From the NCBI GenBank assembly GCA_038227045.1, contig JBBRQD010000012.1, positions 1-64,000 of the forward strand: a DNA stretch of 64,000 nucleotides. The letters are read 5' to 3'. Under the pieces are notes generated by a model. The model searched no databases. It was not told the origin of the DNA and saw nothing but the letters and a program-made list of their open reading frames with translations. The first letter of the stretch is position 1. Every line of letters begins with the position of its first letter. This DNA comes from JANXLS01 sp038227045. GTDB taxonomy: Bacteria; Planctomycetota; SZUA-567; H5-PLA8. Below, in pieces: positions 51,280 to 60,603 of this stretch. A program made the translations under genes and the position numbers.

Positions 51280-53160
51280 ATGAAGATTTCGACAGCCATT
51301 TCCCTGATGCTAGTGTTGGGGTTTCTGGCTCAATTCGATGCTGCATTCGCCTCCTCACCCAAATATGAACCGCCGCCGAAAGTCGCGCCCGGTTTCTCGC
51401 AGGAACTGACCTGGGCGTGCTACGTCGAAACCAACGTGTCGCCGGCCTACACCAAGAAGGTCGCCGCGATGGTGAAGTCCGCCGAAGAAAAGTTCTACAA
51501 GCTGTTCAAGCTGACGCCCGAATTGATGCAGGGCTGGTCGAAGGAAAAATTCGACCAGAAAAACAACATTCCCGGCTCCATCATGGTCGATCTGGGCATC
51601 CGCCCGTGGATCGACATCCGCGTCTTCAAGGATCAGGAAGGGTTCGCCGACGAATGGTTCACGCTGACCAAAGTCACCGACCCGCAGCAGAAGGCCACCA
51701 TGGGCATGCCGGGCGCGTATTTTTCGCTGGGACCGGATACCGAGTACGACAAGCGCGCCGTGCGCAAGATCCGCTCGTTCGTCTCCAATCGCGACGACGA
51801 AGAACTCGAGCGCACGCTGCTGCACGAGATGGGTCATTGCTTCGTGGAATCGTACATGCTGGCCTTCGCCGGGATCAAAGGCGCGAAGCAGGCCAGCGAC
51901 GACAAAAAAGATCTGCCCGCCTGGCTGAACGAAGGCATCGCGCAATTGTTCGAATTGATTTTCACCAATACGCCGTCGTCCCAAAAAGCGCGCTTGAAGC
52001 AGCAGGCGATGATCTATGAAGCTGTGAACATCAAGGACAGCTATCCGTTCAAGGAGTTCGTCGAAATCGCCAACGCGCACAATCTGAAAGCCGTCGCCAG
52101 CGATCCGCTGAAAGCCACGATCAATTACGCGCAGTCCGCGTCCGTCATGGACTACATGGTTCACGTCGACGGCGTGCGCTTCTTCAATTTTCTGACGAAC
52201 ATGCGCGAGTTTCACATCAAGCGCAATCTGCATAATACCGACAAAAACCACGTGTCGGAATTGTTCTCGTTTCAAGACGAAGCGTTCAAGAACGCATTCA
52301 ATTGTTCGCTGACGGAAGTCGAGAAGTTTTGGGTGACCGATCTCAAGAAAAAGATGGAAGACCAGTTCAAAAAACAGCCTGAATTGCATTATTGGATCGG
52401 CGAATATTATCTGCGGCGCAAGAAGGGCGGGGAAGCCGATCTGAAACGCGCCGAAGAGGAATTCAACATCGCCATGAAAGAAGCGCCTACGAAGGGCGAG
52501 GGGTATCTCGGCATGGGGCGCATGGCGATGCGCAAGTCCGACTACGTGGGCGCGCTTCCGATGCTGGAGAAGGCCGCCAAGTTCATGCCGAAGGACGAAG
52601 ACTCGTGGTTCTATCTCGGCTTCGCGCAACTCAACAGCGGCCAGCATAAAGAGGCCGTCGAAAGTTTTTCGAATTCGCTGAAAATCTACGCCCGCAACGC
52701 CAACGCTCTGTCGGGCCTGGGCTCCGCGGCGCTCGAAGCCGGCCAATACGAAAAAGCAATCAAAGCCTATGACGACGCCTTCGTCTCTTCGCGCAACCCG
52801 CGCTTTTTGTTTCAGAAAGGCCAGGCCGCGTTCTTCGGCAAGAAATATGAAATCGCCCAAGCCGGATTCGCCGCCTACGTCGCAATTTTCCCCAACGATT
52901 CGCAAGGCCAATTCTGGTATGGACTGGCGGCATGGCGCCTGGGGCAGAAAGAGTTCGCGATGAAGAAATATGCCGAAGCCGCGAAACTTCAACCCAACGA
53001 CGGCATGATCAAGCAGGCCATCGAGCTCGCCCAAAAAGGCGAATCGCTGAAGTTCCAGCGCGAAACCGACGAGCCCGCCGTAGCCGACGCATCAAAGGAG
53101 CCGAAGAAGAGCGAAAAGCCGGTGAATAAGGAAGTGTTGAAGTTGGTGGAGGACGAGTAA
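51280..53160 (+). CDS. Exported metallopeptidase-like protein with C-terminal TPR repeats
   Basis: 626 residues with a signal (ISLMLVLGFLAQFDAAFASS). Near residue 181 it has LLHEMGHCFVES, a zinc-metallopeptidase HExxH motif, followed 30 residues later by PAWLNEGIAQLFE, whose glutamate is likely the third zinc ligand (gluzincin/M1-like, DUF1570 type). The C-terminal 250 residues form TPR-like repeats (YWIGEYYLRRKKGGEADLKR, EGYLGMGRMAMRKSDYVGAL). The substrate is unknown. A similar peptidase plus TPR layout is common in PVC bacteria. It has a weak ribosome site. Ends convergent with the next gene, 20 bases apart. Confidence 0.8.
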   Translation: MKISTAISLMLVLGFLAQFDAAFASSPKYEPPPKVAPGFSQELTWACYVETNVSPAYTKKVAAMVKSAEEKFYKLFKLTPELMQGWSKEKFDQKNNIPGSIMVDLGIRPWIDIRVFKDQEGFADEWFTLTKVTDPQQKATMGMPGAYFSLGPDTEYDKRAVRKIRSFVSNRDDEELERTLLHEMGHCFVESYMLAFAGIKGAKQASDDKKDLPAWLNEGIAQLFELIFTNTPSSQKARLKQQAMIYEAVNIKDSYPFKEFVEIANAHNLKAVASDPLKATINYAQSASVMDYMVHVDGVRFFNFLTNMREFHIKRNLHNTDKNHVSELFSFQDEAFKNAFNCSLTEVEKFWVTDLKKKMEDQFKKQPELHYWIGEYYLRRKKGGEADLKRAEEEFNIAMKEAPTKGEGYLGMGRMAMRKSDYVGALPMLEKAAKFMPKDEDSWFYLGFAQLNSGQHKEAVESFSNSLKIYARNANALSGLGSAALEAGQYEKAIKAYDDAFVSSRNPRFLFQKGQAAFFGKKYEIAQAGFAAYVAIFPNDSQGQFWYGLAAWRLGQKEFAMKKYAEAAKLQPNDGMIKQAIELAQKGESLKFQRETDEPAVADASKEPKKSEKPVNKEVLKLVEDE

Positions 53161-53180
53161 CGGTTCGTCCTATATCGACC

Positions 53181-54095
53181 TCACTTCAACTGCAGCACCT
53201 TATCCATCCGTTCCGCGGCGTCCTGCATCGCCGCTTTATCCCCGCCGCCGAATTCCGCCGTCGCCCAGCCCGTATAGCCGATTTCATTCAGCGCCTTGAC
53301 GACGCTCGGCCAATCGATGCCGCCTTCGTCGCCGAGTTTCGGCTTGAAACCGTTGTATTTGCCCGTCTTGTTCGCCAGCTCTCTGTTGAACTCCTTGATG
53401 TGCAGTTTCAGGATGCGCTTGTTTAGGATGCGAATCCATTGCTCCGGGTAGCCGAGGCTCGCCACATTCCCCACGTCGAAGTGCGCGCCCACCCAGGGGC
53501 TCTCGAATTCGTCGATGAAGCGCGCCATCTCCAGCGGGCTGAGCAGGAATTCGTTCCAGACGTTTTCGACCGCGATTTTCACGCCCAGTTCCTGCGCTAC
53601 CGGCAGCATTTTTTTGATGCCTTCCTGCGCGCGTTTGTACGCCTCGTCGTACGCGATCTGTTTATTGACGACGCCCGGCACGAACAGCACGCTGGTGGCA
53701 CCGAAAAACTTGGCGTCTTCCATTGCGGTTTTCAGATTCTTCATACAAGTCGCGCGGACTTCCTCGCTGGCGCTGGTGATCGGCGTGGCCCAATCGCTGC
53801 CGCTGAGAATTTCGGAGACGCCCAACTTGGCGTCGTCGAGCGCTTTTTTCCATCCATCGCGGTCCGCGATGCCGGGGCTGCGCAATTCGACGCCGTCGAA
53901 GCCCAGTTCCCGCACCAGTTTCAGGCGCTCGCCAAGAGGCATTTTGTTCTCGCCGATCATGCCGGCGCCGATGGCTTTTTTCATCTTGTCCCCCTTTTCA
54001 TCCGCTCGCACACACGTCGCGTTCGCGGCGATCCATCCAGCGGTCACAAGCCCGGTGGTTTTTAGAAACGAACGGCGGTCAATCGATATGCTCAT
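53181..54095 (-). CDS. Tat-exported sugar phosphate isomerase/epimerase-like (TIM barrel)
   Basis: 304 residues. The N-terminal Tat signal is DRRSFLKTTGLVTAGWIA. The barrel has metal-binding residues of the AP-endonuclease-2 superfamily: KIAVENVWNEF, AHFDVGNVASLGYPEQWI, ILKLHIKEFN and WATAEFGGGDKAA, giving Glu, Asp/His, His and Glu ligands. Such proteins act on ketoses or their phosphates; in PVC bacteria the exported form is common in sugar or inositol catabolism without a defined substrate. The ATG at 54095 is preceded by GGAGCC. A divergent gene begins 142 bases away. Confidence 0.88.
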   Translation of the reverse strand: MSISIDRRSFLKTTGLVTAGWIAANATCVRADEKGDKMKKAIGAGMIGENKMPLGERLKLVRELGFDGVELRSPGIADRDGWKKALDDAKLGVSEILSGSDWATPITSASEEVRATCMKNLKTAMEDAKFFGATSVLFVPGVVNKQIAYDEAYKRAQEGIKKMLPVAQELGVKIAVENVWNEFLLSPLEMARFIDEFESPWVGAHFDVGNVASLGYPEQWIRILNKRILKLHIKEFNRELANKTGKYNGFKPKLGDEGGIDWPSVVKALNEIGYTGWATAEFGGGDKAAMQDAAERMDKVLQLK

Positions 54096-54170
54096 AGAGG
54101 CTCCGGTTAAATTGTGCGAAGCCTGAGTTTTAGTCGATTTCGCATCCGCCGAAAAGATCGCATTGCATTT

Positions 54171-54199
54171 TTGCGCAAATGCACAGATTCGTGTAGAAT
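54171..54199 (+). promoter_or_regulatory. Probable promoter of the 337-residue exported protein
   Basis: TTGCGC (54171-54176) and TAGAAT (54194-54199) with a 17-base spacer, in the gap between two divergent genes. Confidence 0.5.
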
Positions 54200-54237
54200 G
54201 CGCATGACGTGGATGCGATACCCGTGTTGAGACGACT

Positions 54238-55251
54238 ATGAGACAATTGATTTCCGCAGTGTTCCTAATTTCTATTCTGATGCGTGCGGCACTGGCCGTC
54301 GAAGCCGGGGTGCCATCCGCGGTCGAGATCGCGCAGGCTCTGGAGCGCGGCAAATCCGTGCGCATCCAGAAAGGCGTCGTGCCCGAAGCATTGATCAAAA
54401 CCGCCGTGGTGCTCAAGGCGGCCGGGGTGCGCTGCGGCTACACGCTGGTGACGATCGAAGACGCGAAAGGCGAAGGCGGCGCGACCTACAAGATGACCGA
54501 ACGCATCAAAGGCGTCCTGCCGCGAAACCTGGATACGGAAGTCGTCGAATACGTCGGCGTGATCATGATGGATGCGGATCTCGCGCTTCTGAGTGGCACG
54601 CAGACGACCACAAAAGTCGTCACATCGCCCAAAACGACGGAGAAAGAAACGGTCTCCGCTGAAATGATCGTCAAAGGCGGAGAATTGTCGTGGGTGCGCA
54701 AAGAAAAGCGCGCCGACGATCCCGAATTCGTGGAGAAGGCCGAACCGGTCAAACTGCATGGCGTTCGGCTGGTTCCTCACAATGCGCTGATTGCGCTGGC
54801 GGCATTCGCGGCGAAAGAGCCGGGCTTCAAAGCGGGAGTCTCAAGCCCGTTTTGCGTGCCGTCGCTCGATACAGGCGGAACGATCGATTCCTTTCTTATC
54901 CAGCCGGCGTGGCTTGAAACCGCCGTGCCGAAGGATAAAACCAACCCTGCTGCAAAACTCGTGTTTCGAGTGCGCATTCTGGAAGGCGAGCTGAATGAAA
55001 AAGGCATGAACGTCGAAGCACCCAATTCGGAAGGCTGGACCGATTCGCTGGATTGGACTCTCGACGCCAATTTTCATGTCGGCGCGCTGCCGACGTCGCC
55101 GGATTCGTTGATCACAGCCGAAATCGCCGACCCGGAAACGCTGGACCCGAATGCGCCGATGGACTTTTCCAAAATCAAAGATGCCATGAAAACGCTCGAA
55201 GATAAAAAGCGCAAGGAAGACGAGCGCTTGACGAAAGTGCCGTTGAAATAA
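54238..55251 (+). CDS. Exported protein of unknown function
   Basis: 337 residues. Signal peptide ISAVFLISILMRAALAVEAG. The N-terminal half has helices and strands without motifs that I can name (SVRIQKGVVPEALIKTAVVL). The middle carries KETVSAEMIVKGGELSWV. The C-terminus ends in charged DKKRKEDERLTKVPLK. It is followed by a small zinc-ribbon gene 19 bases away, likely co-transcribed. Start is the first ATG after the promoter. Confidence 0.5.
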   Translation: MRQLISAVFLISILMRAALAVEAGVPSAVEIAQALERGKSVRIQKGVVPEALIKTAVVLKAAGVRCGYTLVTIEDAKGEGGATYKMTERIKGVLPRNLDTEVVEYVGVIMMDADLALLSGTQTTTKVVTSPKTTEKETVSAEMIVKGGELSWVRKEKRADDPEFVEKAEPVKLHGVRLVPHNALIALAAFAAKEPGFKAGVSSPFCVPSLDTGGTIDSFLIQPAWLETAVPKDKTNPAAKLVFRVRILEGELNEKGMNVEAPNSEGWTDSLDWTLDANFHVGALPTSPDSLITAEIADPETLDPNAPMDFSKIKDAMKTLEDKKRKEDERLTKVPLK

Positions 55252-55269
55252 AAATCGGAATCCAGGGTT

Positions 55270-55494
55270 ATGGCTAACTGCCCGGTCTGCAAAACTCCCG
55301 GCGCGTACCTCGGCTTCAACAGCATCGAATGCCGCAACCCGCATTGTGTCCATTTTTTGATCGAAGAAGAAGATATCTGCCCGTGCTGCGGAAAAAAAGG
55401 CCACACGCCCAGCGCGGAGTTTTTGAAAAAACACAAAATCAATCCCAACCGAAACGCACCCGGCTCAGTCCCTCCCGCCCCCGACGAAGAATAA
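55270..55494 (+). CDS. Double zinc-ribbon protein (74 residues)
   Basis: Two cysteine pairs of a zinc ribbon near residues 4-30 (CPVC ... CRNPHC), and another CxxC at 38-41 (CPCC), then a short lysine-rich tail. The protein is soluble and has no signal. GTT start context is poor, but the length and cysteine pattern support coding. It may be an adaptor or a nucleic-acid-binding protein. Not a known family by eye. Confidence 0.6.
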   Translation: MANCPVCKTPGAYLGFNSIECRNPHCVHFLIEEEDICPCCGKKGHTPSAEFLKKHKINPNRNAPGSVPPAPDEE

Positions 55495-55503
55495 CGTCGT
55501 ATC

Positions 55504-55585
55504 CCAGAGCCGCTCACGTGAGAAAGCGGCCTTGAATTGCTCGATGATAAATTCCTGGCCGCTTACTTACGTGCGCGGCTCTGGG
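55504..55585. repeat. Inverted pair of dispersed CCGCTTAC/GCGGCTCTGG repeats
   Basis: Left arm 55504-55531 (CCAGAGCCGCTCACGTGAGA...) and right arm 55557-55585 are near-complements. The right arm matches the intragenic copy in leuS at 15449-15479. It lies just after the zinc-ribbon gene. Confidence 0.75.
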
Positions 55586-55670
55586 CACACTTATTCCGTA
55601 ACTCTTAAACCTTAACCGTTAAGTTGTCGATACATCCTAGGCGGCAAACTCACAGTCCATGAGGCCTACG

Positions 55671-56960
55671 ATGTATTTTGAAAAACTTGATTTCCTGAAA
55701 AGAGTTCCCACGAAAGTCTGGTTGATCGGCGGCGGAGTGCTCGCGTCGATCCTTTCGGTGTGGATGCTCGCGCTCTTGATTCATCGTCCCAGCACACGCG
55801 AAGCGGCGGCAGTGCCCGCGTTGCGCGCGGCTGTCAACGGCTGGCAGATCGAATTGACAGGCGCGGCGAGCGATCCCGGCGTCAGCCAGTTCAACGGATT
55901 TTTTCCGATGGGGAAGACGGCGTTCATACCCGCCGGGACCGAATTCGCGATTCTGTCGCAGCCGACTGGCATCCGCGGAGAACTCGATGACGGCGGCGCA
56001 TCGGCTGCCTGGAGCGCCAACGGCGGCAAGATAGATGCAGGTGCTGCGACACCCACCGGCACCCGCCAGCGCGCGCGCGCGCCCATGCAGCCGGGACTTT
56101 ATCGGCTCACCTGGAATGCCTCGCCGAACGCCGCGAAATCGCTCGTGCCCGCCGCCGCAAATTTGACCGCCGATGCGTCGCCGCCGCTGGGACTTGACGT
56201 GCTCGTGCTCGCCGAAGCCGAGGCCAGCATCAAGGGCGAACGCACCACTTTGAAAGTCAACGGCAAGTCGATCGGCGGTTACCTCGACCCCACGAAATCG
56301 ACCTCGAAGCGCGTCCGGGACAACGCGAATGTGTATCAGATTCCGCGCTTCTTCGCGACGCTCACGCCCGAGTCCGCCAAAATTCGCCTCGGCCCGGATT
56401 TCGAACTCGGCGAACTCATCGCGTTCATGGACGACAAGGACAAGGACGGCAAAAAGGTCATCACAACCAACCGCCATACCGACGTGCTGCCCTTGCGCCT
56501 CGAATTAATCGACAAGCTCGTCAAATTGCGCGAACGCCTGCGCCAGAAAGGCGTCAAGATCACGCGCTTCGCGATATCCAGCGGATTCCGCACACCCGAC
56601 TACAACAAGCAGATCGGCGGCGTCCCGTTCAGCCGCCATTGCTACGGCGACGCGGTGGATATCTACATCGACGAGAACAACGATCACCACATGGATGACC
56701 TCAACGGCGACGGAAAATTCGACCGCAAAGACGGCGAAGTCATCGCCAATGCCTGCCGCGAATTGGAACTGGAAGGCGCGGTGGTCCCGGGTGGAATCGG
56801 CGTCTACGAATGGCACGGCGACGATTCTGTGCGCAGCCATGTTCACATCGATTGCCGCGGATTCATTACGCGCTGGGGGCAAATCGAAAGCGGAAAATTC
56901 AAGAAAATGTTCCGCTGGTGGCCGACGGCGGAATTTCAGGAAGGCGAGAACGGGGAGTGA
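55671..56960 (+). CDS. Membrane-anchored M15-family peptidase with calcium loop
   Basis: 429 residues. One N-terminal helix (VWLIGGGVLASILSVWMLAL) anchors it. The first half is beta-rich, with GWQIELTGAASDPGVSQF. The peptidase part has SSGFRTPDYNKQ near residue 300, then FSRHCYGDAVDIYID, and SHVHIDCRGF near 391: the H, D and H of an M15/DUF882 D-Ala-D-Ala peptidase. Between them lies DLNGDGKFDRKD, an EF-hand/dockerin-like calcium loop. It probably trims peptidoglycan. The ATG at 55671 has GAGG six bases before it; the ATG at 55659 would add four residues. Ends at a strong hairpin. Confidence 0.8.
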   Translation: MYFEKLDFLKRVPTKVWLIGGGVLASILSVWMLALLIHRPSTREAAAVPALRAAVNGWQIELTGAASDPGVSQFNGFFPMGKTAFIPAGTEFAILSQPTGIRGELDDGGASAAWSANGGKIDAGAATPTGTRQRARAPMQPGLYRLTWNASPNAAKSLVPAAANLTADASPPLGLDVLVLAEAEASIKGERTTLKVNGKSIGGYLDPTKSTSKRVRDNANVYQIPRFFATLTPESAKIRLGPDFELGELIAFMDDKDKDGKKVITTNRHTDVLPLRLELIDKLVKLRERLRQKGVKITRFAISSGFRTPDYNKQIGGVPFSRHCYGDAVDIYIDENNDHHMDDLNGDGKFDRKDGEVIANACRELELEGAVVPGGIGVYEWHGDDSVRSHVHIDCRGFITRWGQIESGKFKKMFRWWPTAEFQEGENGE

Positions 56961-56962
56961 GC

Positions 56963-57026
56963 AGAGCCGAAATCTGTTCGGCTCATTTTGGTTCGATCAA
57001 CGATGAGCCGAACGGATTTCGGCTCT
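56963..57026. terminator. Near-perfect inverted repeat between convergent genes
   Basis: 56963-56986 and 57003-57026 are complementary apart from one base (AGAGCCGAAATC...). The right arm overlaps the HEAT-repeat gene's stop codon. It also contains inner hairpins. No clear T run. Confidence 0.7.
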
Positions 57027-59184
57027 ACTTCTTCGGCAGCTTGTCCAATTCCGTCTGAACATTCTTCTTCAGATCGTCGCGTTTGGTGGTTGCGATTACT
57101 TTTTCGAACGCATCGCGCGCGGCATCTTTCTGATTCTTTGCGAGTTCCTTGGCGATATTGAACGCCGCGTTGCAGGCTTCTTCGCGCAGCGCGTCGTCGC
57201 TCATTAAAGCTTCCACCATCTTCGCCGCTTCCACCGTCTTCACCGTCTGAATGCTTGAAATGACCTTCTTTTTTTCTTCAAGGCGGCGGCACAATTCGAG
57301 CGCCCCTTTGTAGCTCGCCAGCCGCTCGTTCACGGGCTTTTTGGCGCCCACATCCAGCAGCCGAATGTATCCGTTGAGCGCCAGAACGTGATGGGTTAGT
57401 TCCTGCGAGCCTTTTGCGATTTCCAGAAGATCGGCGAGTGCGCTGTTGTCGGGCCAGTTGGCCAGTTCGCGCACGGCTGTGTCGGCCACTTCTGCCGTGG
57501 GATCCTTGAGCGCCGGTTTGAGCGCGGCGAGGGCGTCGGTGCCGCCAATCTTTGCAAGTATGCGCAACAGAGTCTGCCGCGCTTTGACGGAGGCACCGTT
57601 CATCGCGTCCTGAATCAGAGCTACGGCGGCCCCTTTGTGTTCGGTGCGCGCGGCGATTGCCGCCGCTGCTTTTTCCGCCGAGCCACGGTCTTCGTCGCTC
57701 TCCGTTTTCACGATCGCTTTGACCATGGGCGTGAGTTCCGGCATGTCGCCGAGGAATCCCACGCTGTCGTACGCAATGGCGCGGATTCCGGCGTCCGCAT
57801 CGGACGTGGCGGCAACAAGGACCGCCAGGTGTTCAACCGCGCCGCGATCGGAAAACGCGCGGATCAGAGCCTTGCGGAGATTCAACGACGCGCCATCAAG
57901 CGCAGCGGCCAAGGCCGTGTTGATCTCTTTGCCCTTCATGCGGGCGAGCGCGCTGTGCGCGGCGGCGAGTTCGTCCGCATTGTCTTTTCCAGCTTCCTGA
58001 CCCAAGGCGGCGAACAGCACGGGCAGCGCGCCTTTTCCACAAATGACCGCCGCATGCAGCGCGGCGGCGCGAACCGATCCGTCTGCATGTTTTGCGGATT
58101 CCGTGATTGCCGGGCACGCGGTCGGATCGTTTCGGCGCTCGAGCACCGCCAGTATTTCGACCGCGAATTTGGGATCGGCGGTTTTTAGTTCCGCCGCCCA
58201 GCGCTTGGTGACGGCTTCACCGGGGATCGAACTGGCGATGTTGAGCGCTGTGACACGGACTTCGATGCTTTCGTGTTTCAGTGCGGTCTTCAGGTCGTCG
58301 AAGGCACCTTCGGTCTCCGCCATCGCGAGAATGTTCAACGCGGCACATTGAATGTGGGCTTCTTTCGGGCCGATCTGCAAAAGGGACAAACTCCGGCACA
58401 TCTTGGCTGCTTCGGCTTTTTTGCCGAGGTCAACCAGGCGTTGCGCGAGCGTCAGCGAGGCTTGCAGAGCCTGGCTGCGGTCGTACAAATCCGCGACTCC
58501 GGCGGCCTTGGTCAGCGCGGGCGCGGCGCTGGCATCGCCGATATTGGCCAGCGCATGCAGCGCCGCGTTCTTGACTGCGGAATCCGGGCTTTCGGCATCC
58601 TGCAAAATCTCGGCGGCGGCGTCCTTGTCGCGAAGCACGCCCAGCGCAGTGATGACAGTTACGCGCTGCCCTTCTTTGACACTTGCTAGAGCCGCCCGCA
58701 AGGCGGGCGCGACGGATGGCGTGCGAAGGGTCAGCAACGTCTGAGCGGCGTGATCCGAAAGTTCTTTATCGCCTAGAAATTTGGCGATCTGAGCCACTTG
58801 TTCGTCCCCTGCCGTGAGCCGCAATTGGGTGAGCAGAAACGCCTTGACCAGCGACGGCGCGTCGCCGCTCAATTCAGCCGCAACGGTTTCGCCAAAAAGC
58901 TTGCGGTCGGTGTCGCCGCCCGGGCGCGAGGCGTGGATGGCCATGCCGTGCAGCGCGAAGCGCACTTTGACGTCGTCGCCCTTGCCGGGTTCGACGAGCA
59001 TTTTGCACAGCGCTTTGATGCCGGGCGCGCCTTCTATAAATAGATCCGTGCAAAGCTTGTCGCGTTCTTCCGCGTTCTGCGCCGGAAGCTTTTTAATGAG
59101 TTCGGCGATGTCGGCAGCGCGCAGTGACAACGCCATGGCGAGTGCAAAACAGAAAACGAAAGCGAATCGACGAACTGTAGTCAT
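57025..59184 (-). CDS. Exported HEAT-repeat protein
   Basis: 719 residues with a signal peptide (RRFAFVFCFALAMALSLRAA). About fifteen HEAT-like helix pairs follow (EVRVTALNIASSIPGEA, RAAALHAAVICGKGALP, GIRAIAYDSVGFLGDMPEL, EVADTAVRELANWPD). It is rich in Ala and Lys and has no catalytic motif. Such scaffold proteins of PVC bacteria are thought to bind partner proteins in the periplasm. The stop codon is inside an inverted repeat shared with the neighbouring gene. Preceded by the Gfo/Idh gene on the same strand, with 43 bases between them. Confidence 0.8.
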   Translation of the reverse strand: MTTVRRFAFVFCFALAMALSLRAADIAELIKKLPAQNAEERDKLCTDLFIEGAPGIKALCKMLVEPGKGDDVKVRFALHGMAIHASRPGGDTDRKLFGETVAAELSGDAPSLVKAFLLTQLRLTAGDEQVAQIAKFLGDKELSDHAAQTLLTLRTPSVAPALRAALASVKEGQRVTVITALGVLRDKDAAAEILQDAESPDSAVKNAALHALANIGDASAAPALTKAAGVADLYDRSQALQASLTLAQRLVDLGKKAEAAKMCRSLSLLQIGPKEAHIQCAALNILAMAETEGAFDDLKTALKHESIEVRVTALNIASSIPGEAVTKRWAAELKTADPKFAVEILAVLERRNDPTACPAITESAKHADGSVRAAALHAAVICGKGALPVLFAALGQEAGKDNADELAAAHSALARMKGKEINTALAAALDGASLNLRKALIRAFSDRGAVEHLAVLVAATSDADAGIRAIAYDSVGFLGDMPELTPMVKAIVKTESDEDRGSAEKAAAAIAARTEHKGAAVALIQDAMNGASVKARQTLLRILAKIGGTDALAALKPALKDPTAEVADTAVRELANWPDNSALADLLEIAKGSQELTHHVLALNGYIRLLDVGAKKPVNERLASYKGALELCRRLEEKKKVISSIQTVKTVEAAKMVEALMSDDALREEACNAAFNIAKELAKNQKDAARDAFEKVIATTKRDDLKKNVQTELDKLPKK

Positions 59185-59227
59185 GAGATGCCTTTGAATG
59201 AGAAATATGCGATTTTACGAACGATTC

Positions 59228-60523
59228 CTAAACTTCCAGCCGCCACGGCGCGCGGTACGGCACGTCGACGAATCGATTCGCCTCCGCGTCGCCGATGAAT
59301 TGTTCGGCCACGGGATCGTACTTTAATTTTCGACCGGTGCGAATCGCGATGTTGGCCAAATGGATAATCGTGGCACAGCGGTGCGCGGCCTCGGCGTTGC
59401 CGCCGGCCTGTTTGCGCGTCTTGACCGCATTTTGAAACGACACCAGCGGATCCGGATTGGGGAACGCGGCCAGCTCGGCGCGCTGCTGCGCGCTCAAGAC
59501 CGGTTCGCCATTCGGCCATTTGATAAGGTGGTGCGCGTGTTCGCCCTGCCGCCAGAGTTCCAAATCCTCGGGCGGGTCGCCCCATTCGCCGCTTTCGAGA
59601 ATCAGAGTCGTTCCGTCGGCGTATTTCAGCGTGACGCGCCCCCACAGACCGCAGGCATCCGGATGAGCCGGGAACGGTGCGACGGCTTCGACTTCGACGG
59701 GGCTGGTGTCGTCCTTCGCGAGATAGAATTGCGCGGGATCGAGGAAATGCTGAGCCATGTCGGCCAGTCCGCCGCCGTCATAATCCCAATAGCCCCGGAA
59801 ACTGCCATGGACCCGGTGCGCGAAATACGGCTTGAACGGCGCCGGGCCGAGCCAGAAATTGTAATCGAGTTCGGGCGGCACGGGCTGTGGCGGCTGATTG
59901 ATCTTGCCGCTCCATTCCTTGATTTTAAATCCGCCGACGAGCCGAACCGTGGGGCCGTTGTTTCCCAAAACGCCGCTGGCGAGCAGCTTGCGCAGCTTCA
60001 TTTTCTCGCGATCGTTCTGCATGCCGAAGCGGCCATAGGTGCCAATCTGAAACACGCGCCCGTAGCGTTTGACGGCATCGGCTACAATGCGGCCTTCGTG
60101 AATGAAGCGCGTCATCGGCTTCTCGCAGAGCACATCTTTTCCGGCCTGCAACGCCGACAGCGACACGAGCGCGTGCCAATGCGGCGGCGTGGCGATGTGG
60201 ATCGTGTCGATGTCTTTGCGGTCGAGCACCCGCCGAAAATCGGAGTAGCCCTGGCATTTGTCGCCGGCTTTTTTCAGCGCGGCCGCGAGATGGTTTTTGT
60301 CCACATCGCACGCGGCCAGCATGACCGGCGTCTTGCCGTCTTCGTTCTTCACGACATGTCCGCCCATGCCCTGCCCGCCGGTGCCAATCACCGCGCGCGT
60401 GATGACTTCGCTCGGCGGCGTAATTCCGGGACCGCCCAACACGTGGCGCGGAACAATGCTGACCGTGGCCGCCGCGGTGGCTCCAATGAGAAAGCGGCGG
60501 CGCGAAATATTTTTTGTGGACAT
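59228..60523 (-). CDS. Tat-exported Gfo/Idh/MocA oxidoreductase
   Basis: 431 residues. The Tat signal is SRRRFLIGATAAATVSIVPR. The NAD(P)-binding fold has AVIGTGGQGMGGHVVKN and later VMLAACDVDKNH, and the active-site lysine motif is CEKPMTRFIHEG. It ends in a C-terminal domain with WGDPPEDLELWRQGEHAHH. Exported forms carry bound NADP and act in sugar oxidation/reduction. This family is strongly expanded in PVC bacteria. The ATG at 60523 is the first that places the Tat motif at the N-terminus. The HEAT-repeat gene follows on the same strand. Confidence 0.93.
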   Translation of the reverse strand: MSTKNISRRRFLIGATAAATVSIVPRHVLGGPGITPPSEVITRAVIGTGGQGMGGHVVKNEDGKTPVMLAACDVDKNHLAAALKKAGDKCQGYSDFRRVLDRKDIDTIHIATPPHWHALVSLSALQAGKDVLCEKPMTRFIHEGRIVADAVKRYGRVFQIGTYGRFGMQNDREKMKLRKLLASGVLGNNGPTVRLVGGFKIKEWSGKINQPPQPVPPELDYNFWLGPAPFKPYFAHRVHGSFRGYWDYDGGGLADMAQHFLDPAQFYLAKDDTSPVEVEAVAPFPAHPDACGLWGRVTLKYADGTTLILESGEWGDPPEDLELWRQGEHAHHLIKWPNGEPVLSAQQRAELAAFPNPDPLVSFQNAVKTRKQAGGNAEAAHRCATIIHLANIAIRTGRKLKYDPVAEQFIGDAEANRFVDVPYRAPWRLEV

Positions 60524-60603
60524 GATGAGAGTCCTCGGGAGGGAATAAGGGAACATGATCTTTGATTGAATACACCGAAAGCACGTTTAATCGTTGCGTT
60601 CGA

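Noticed and set aside
59360..60565. Open frame on the plus strand, 401 codons
   Set aside because: Antisense to the Gfo/Idh gene, which has full motifs and a Tat signal.
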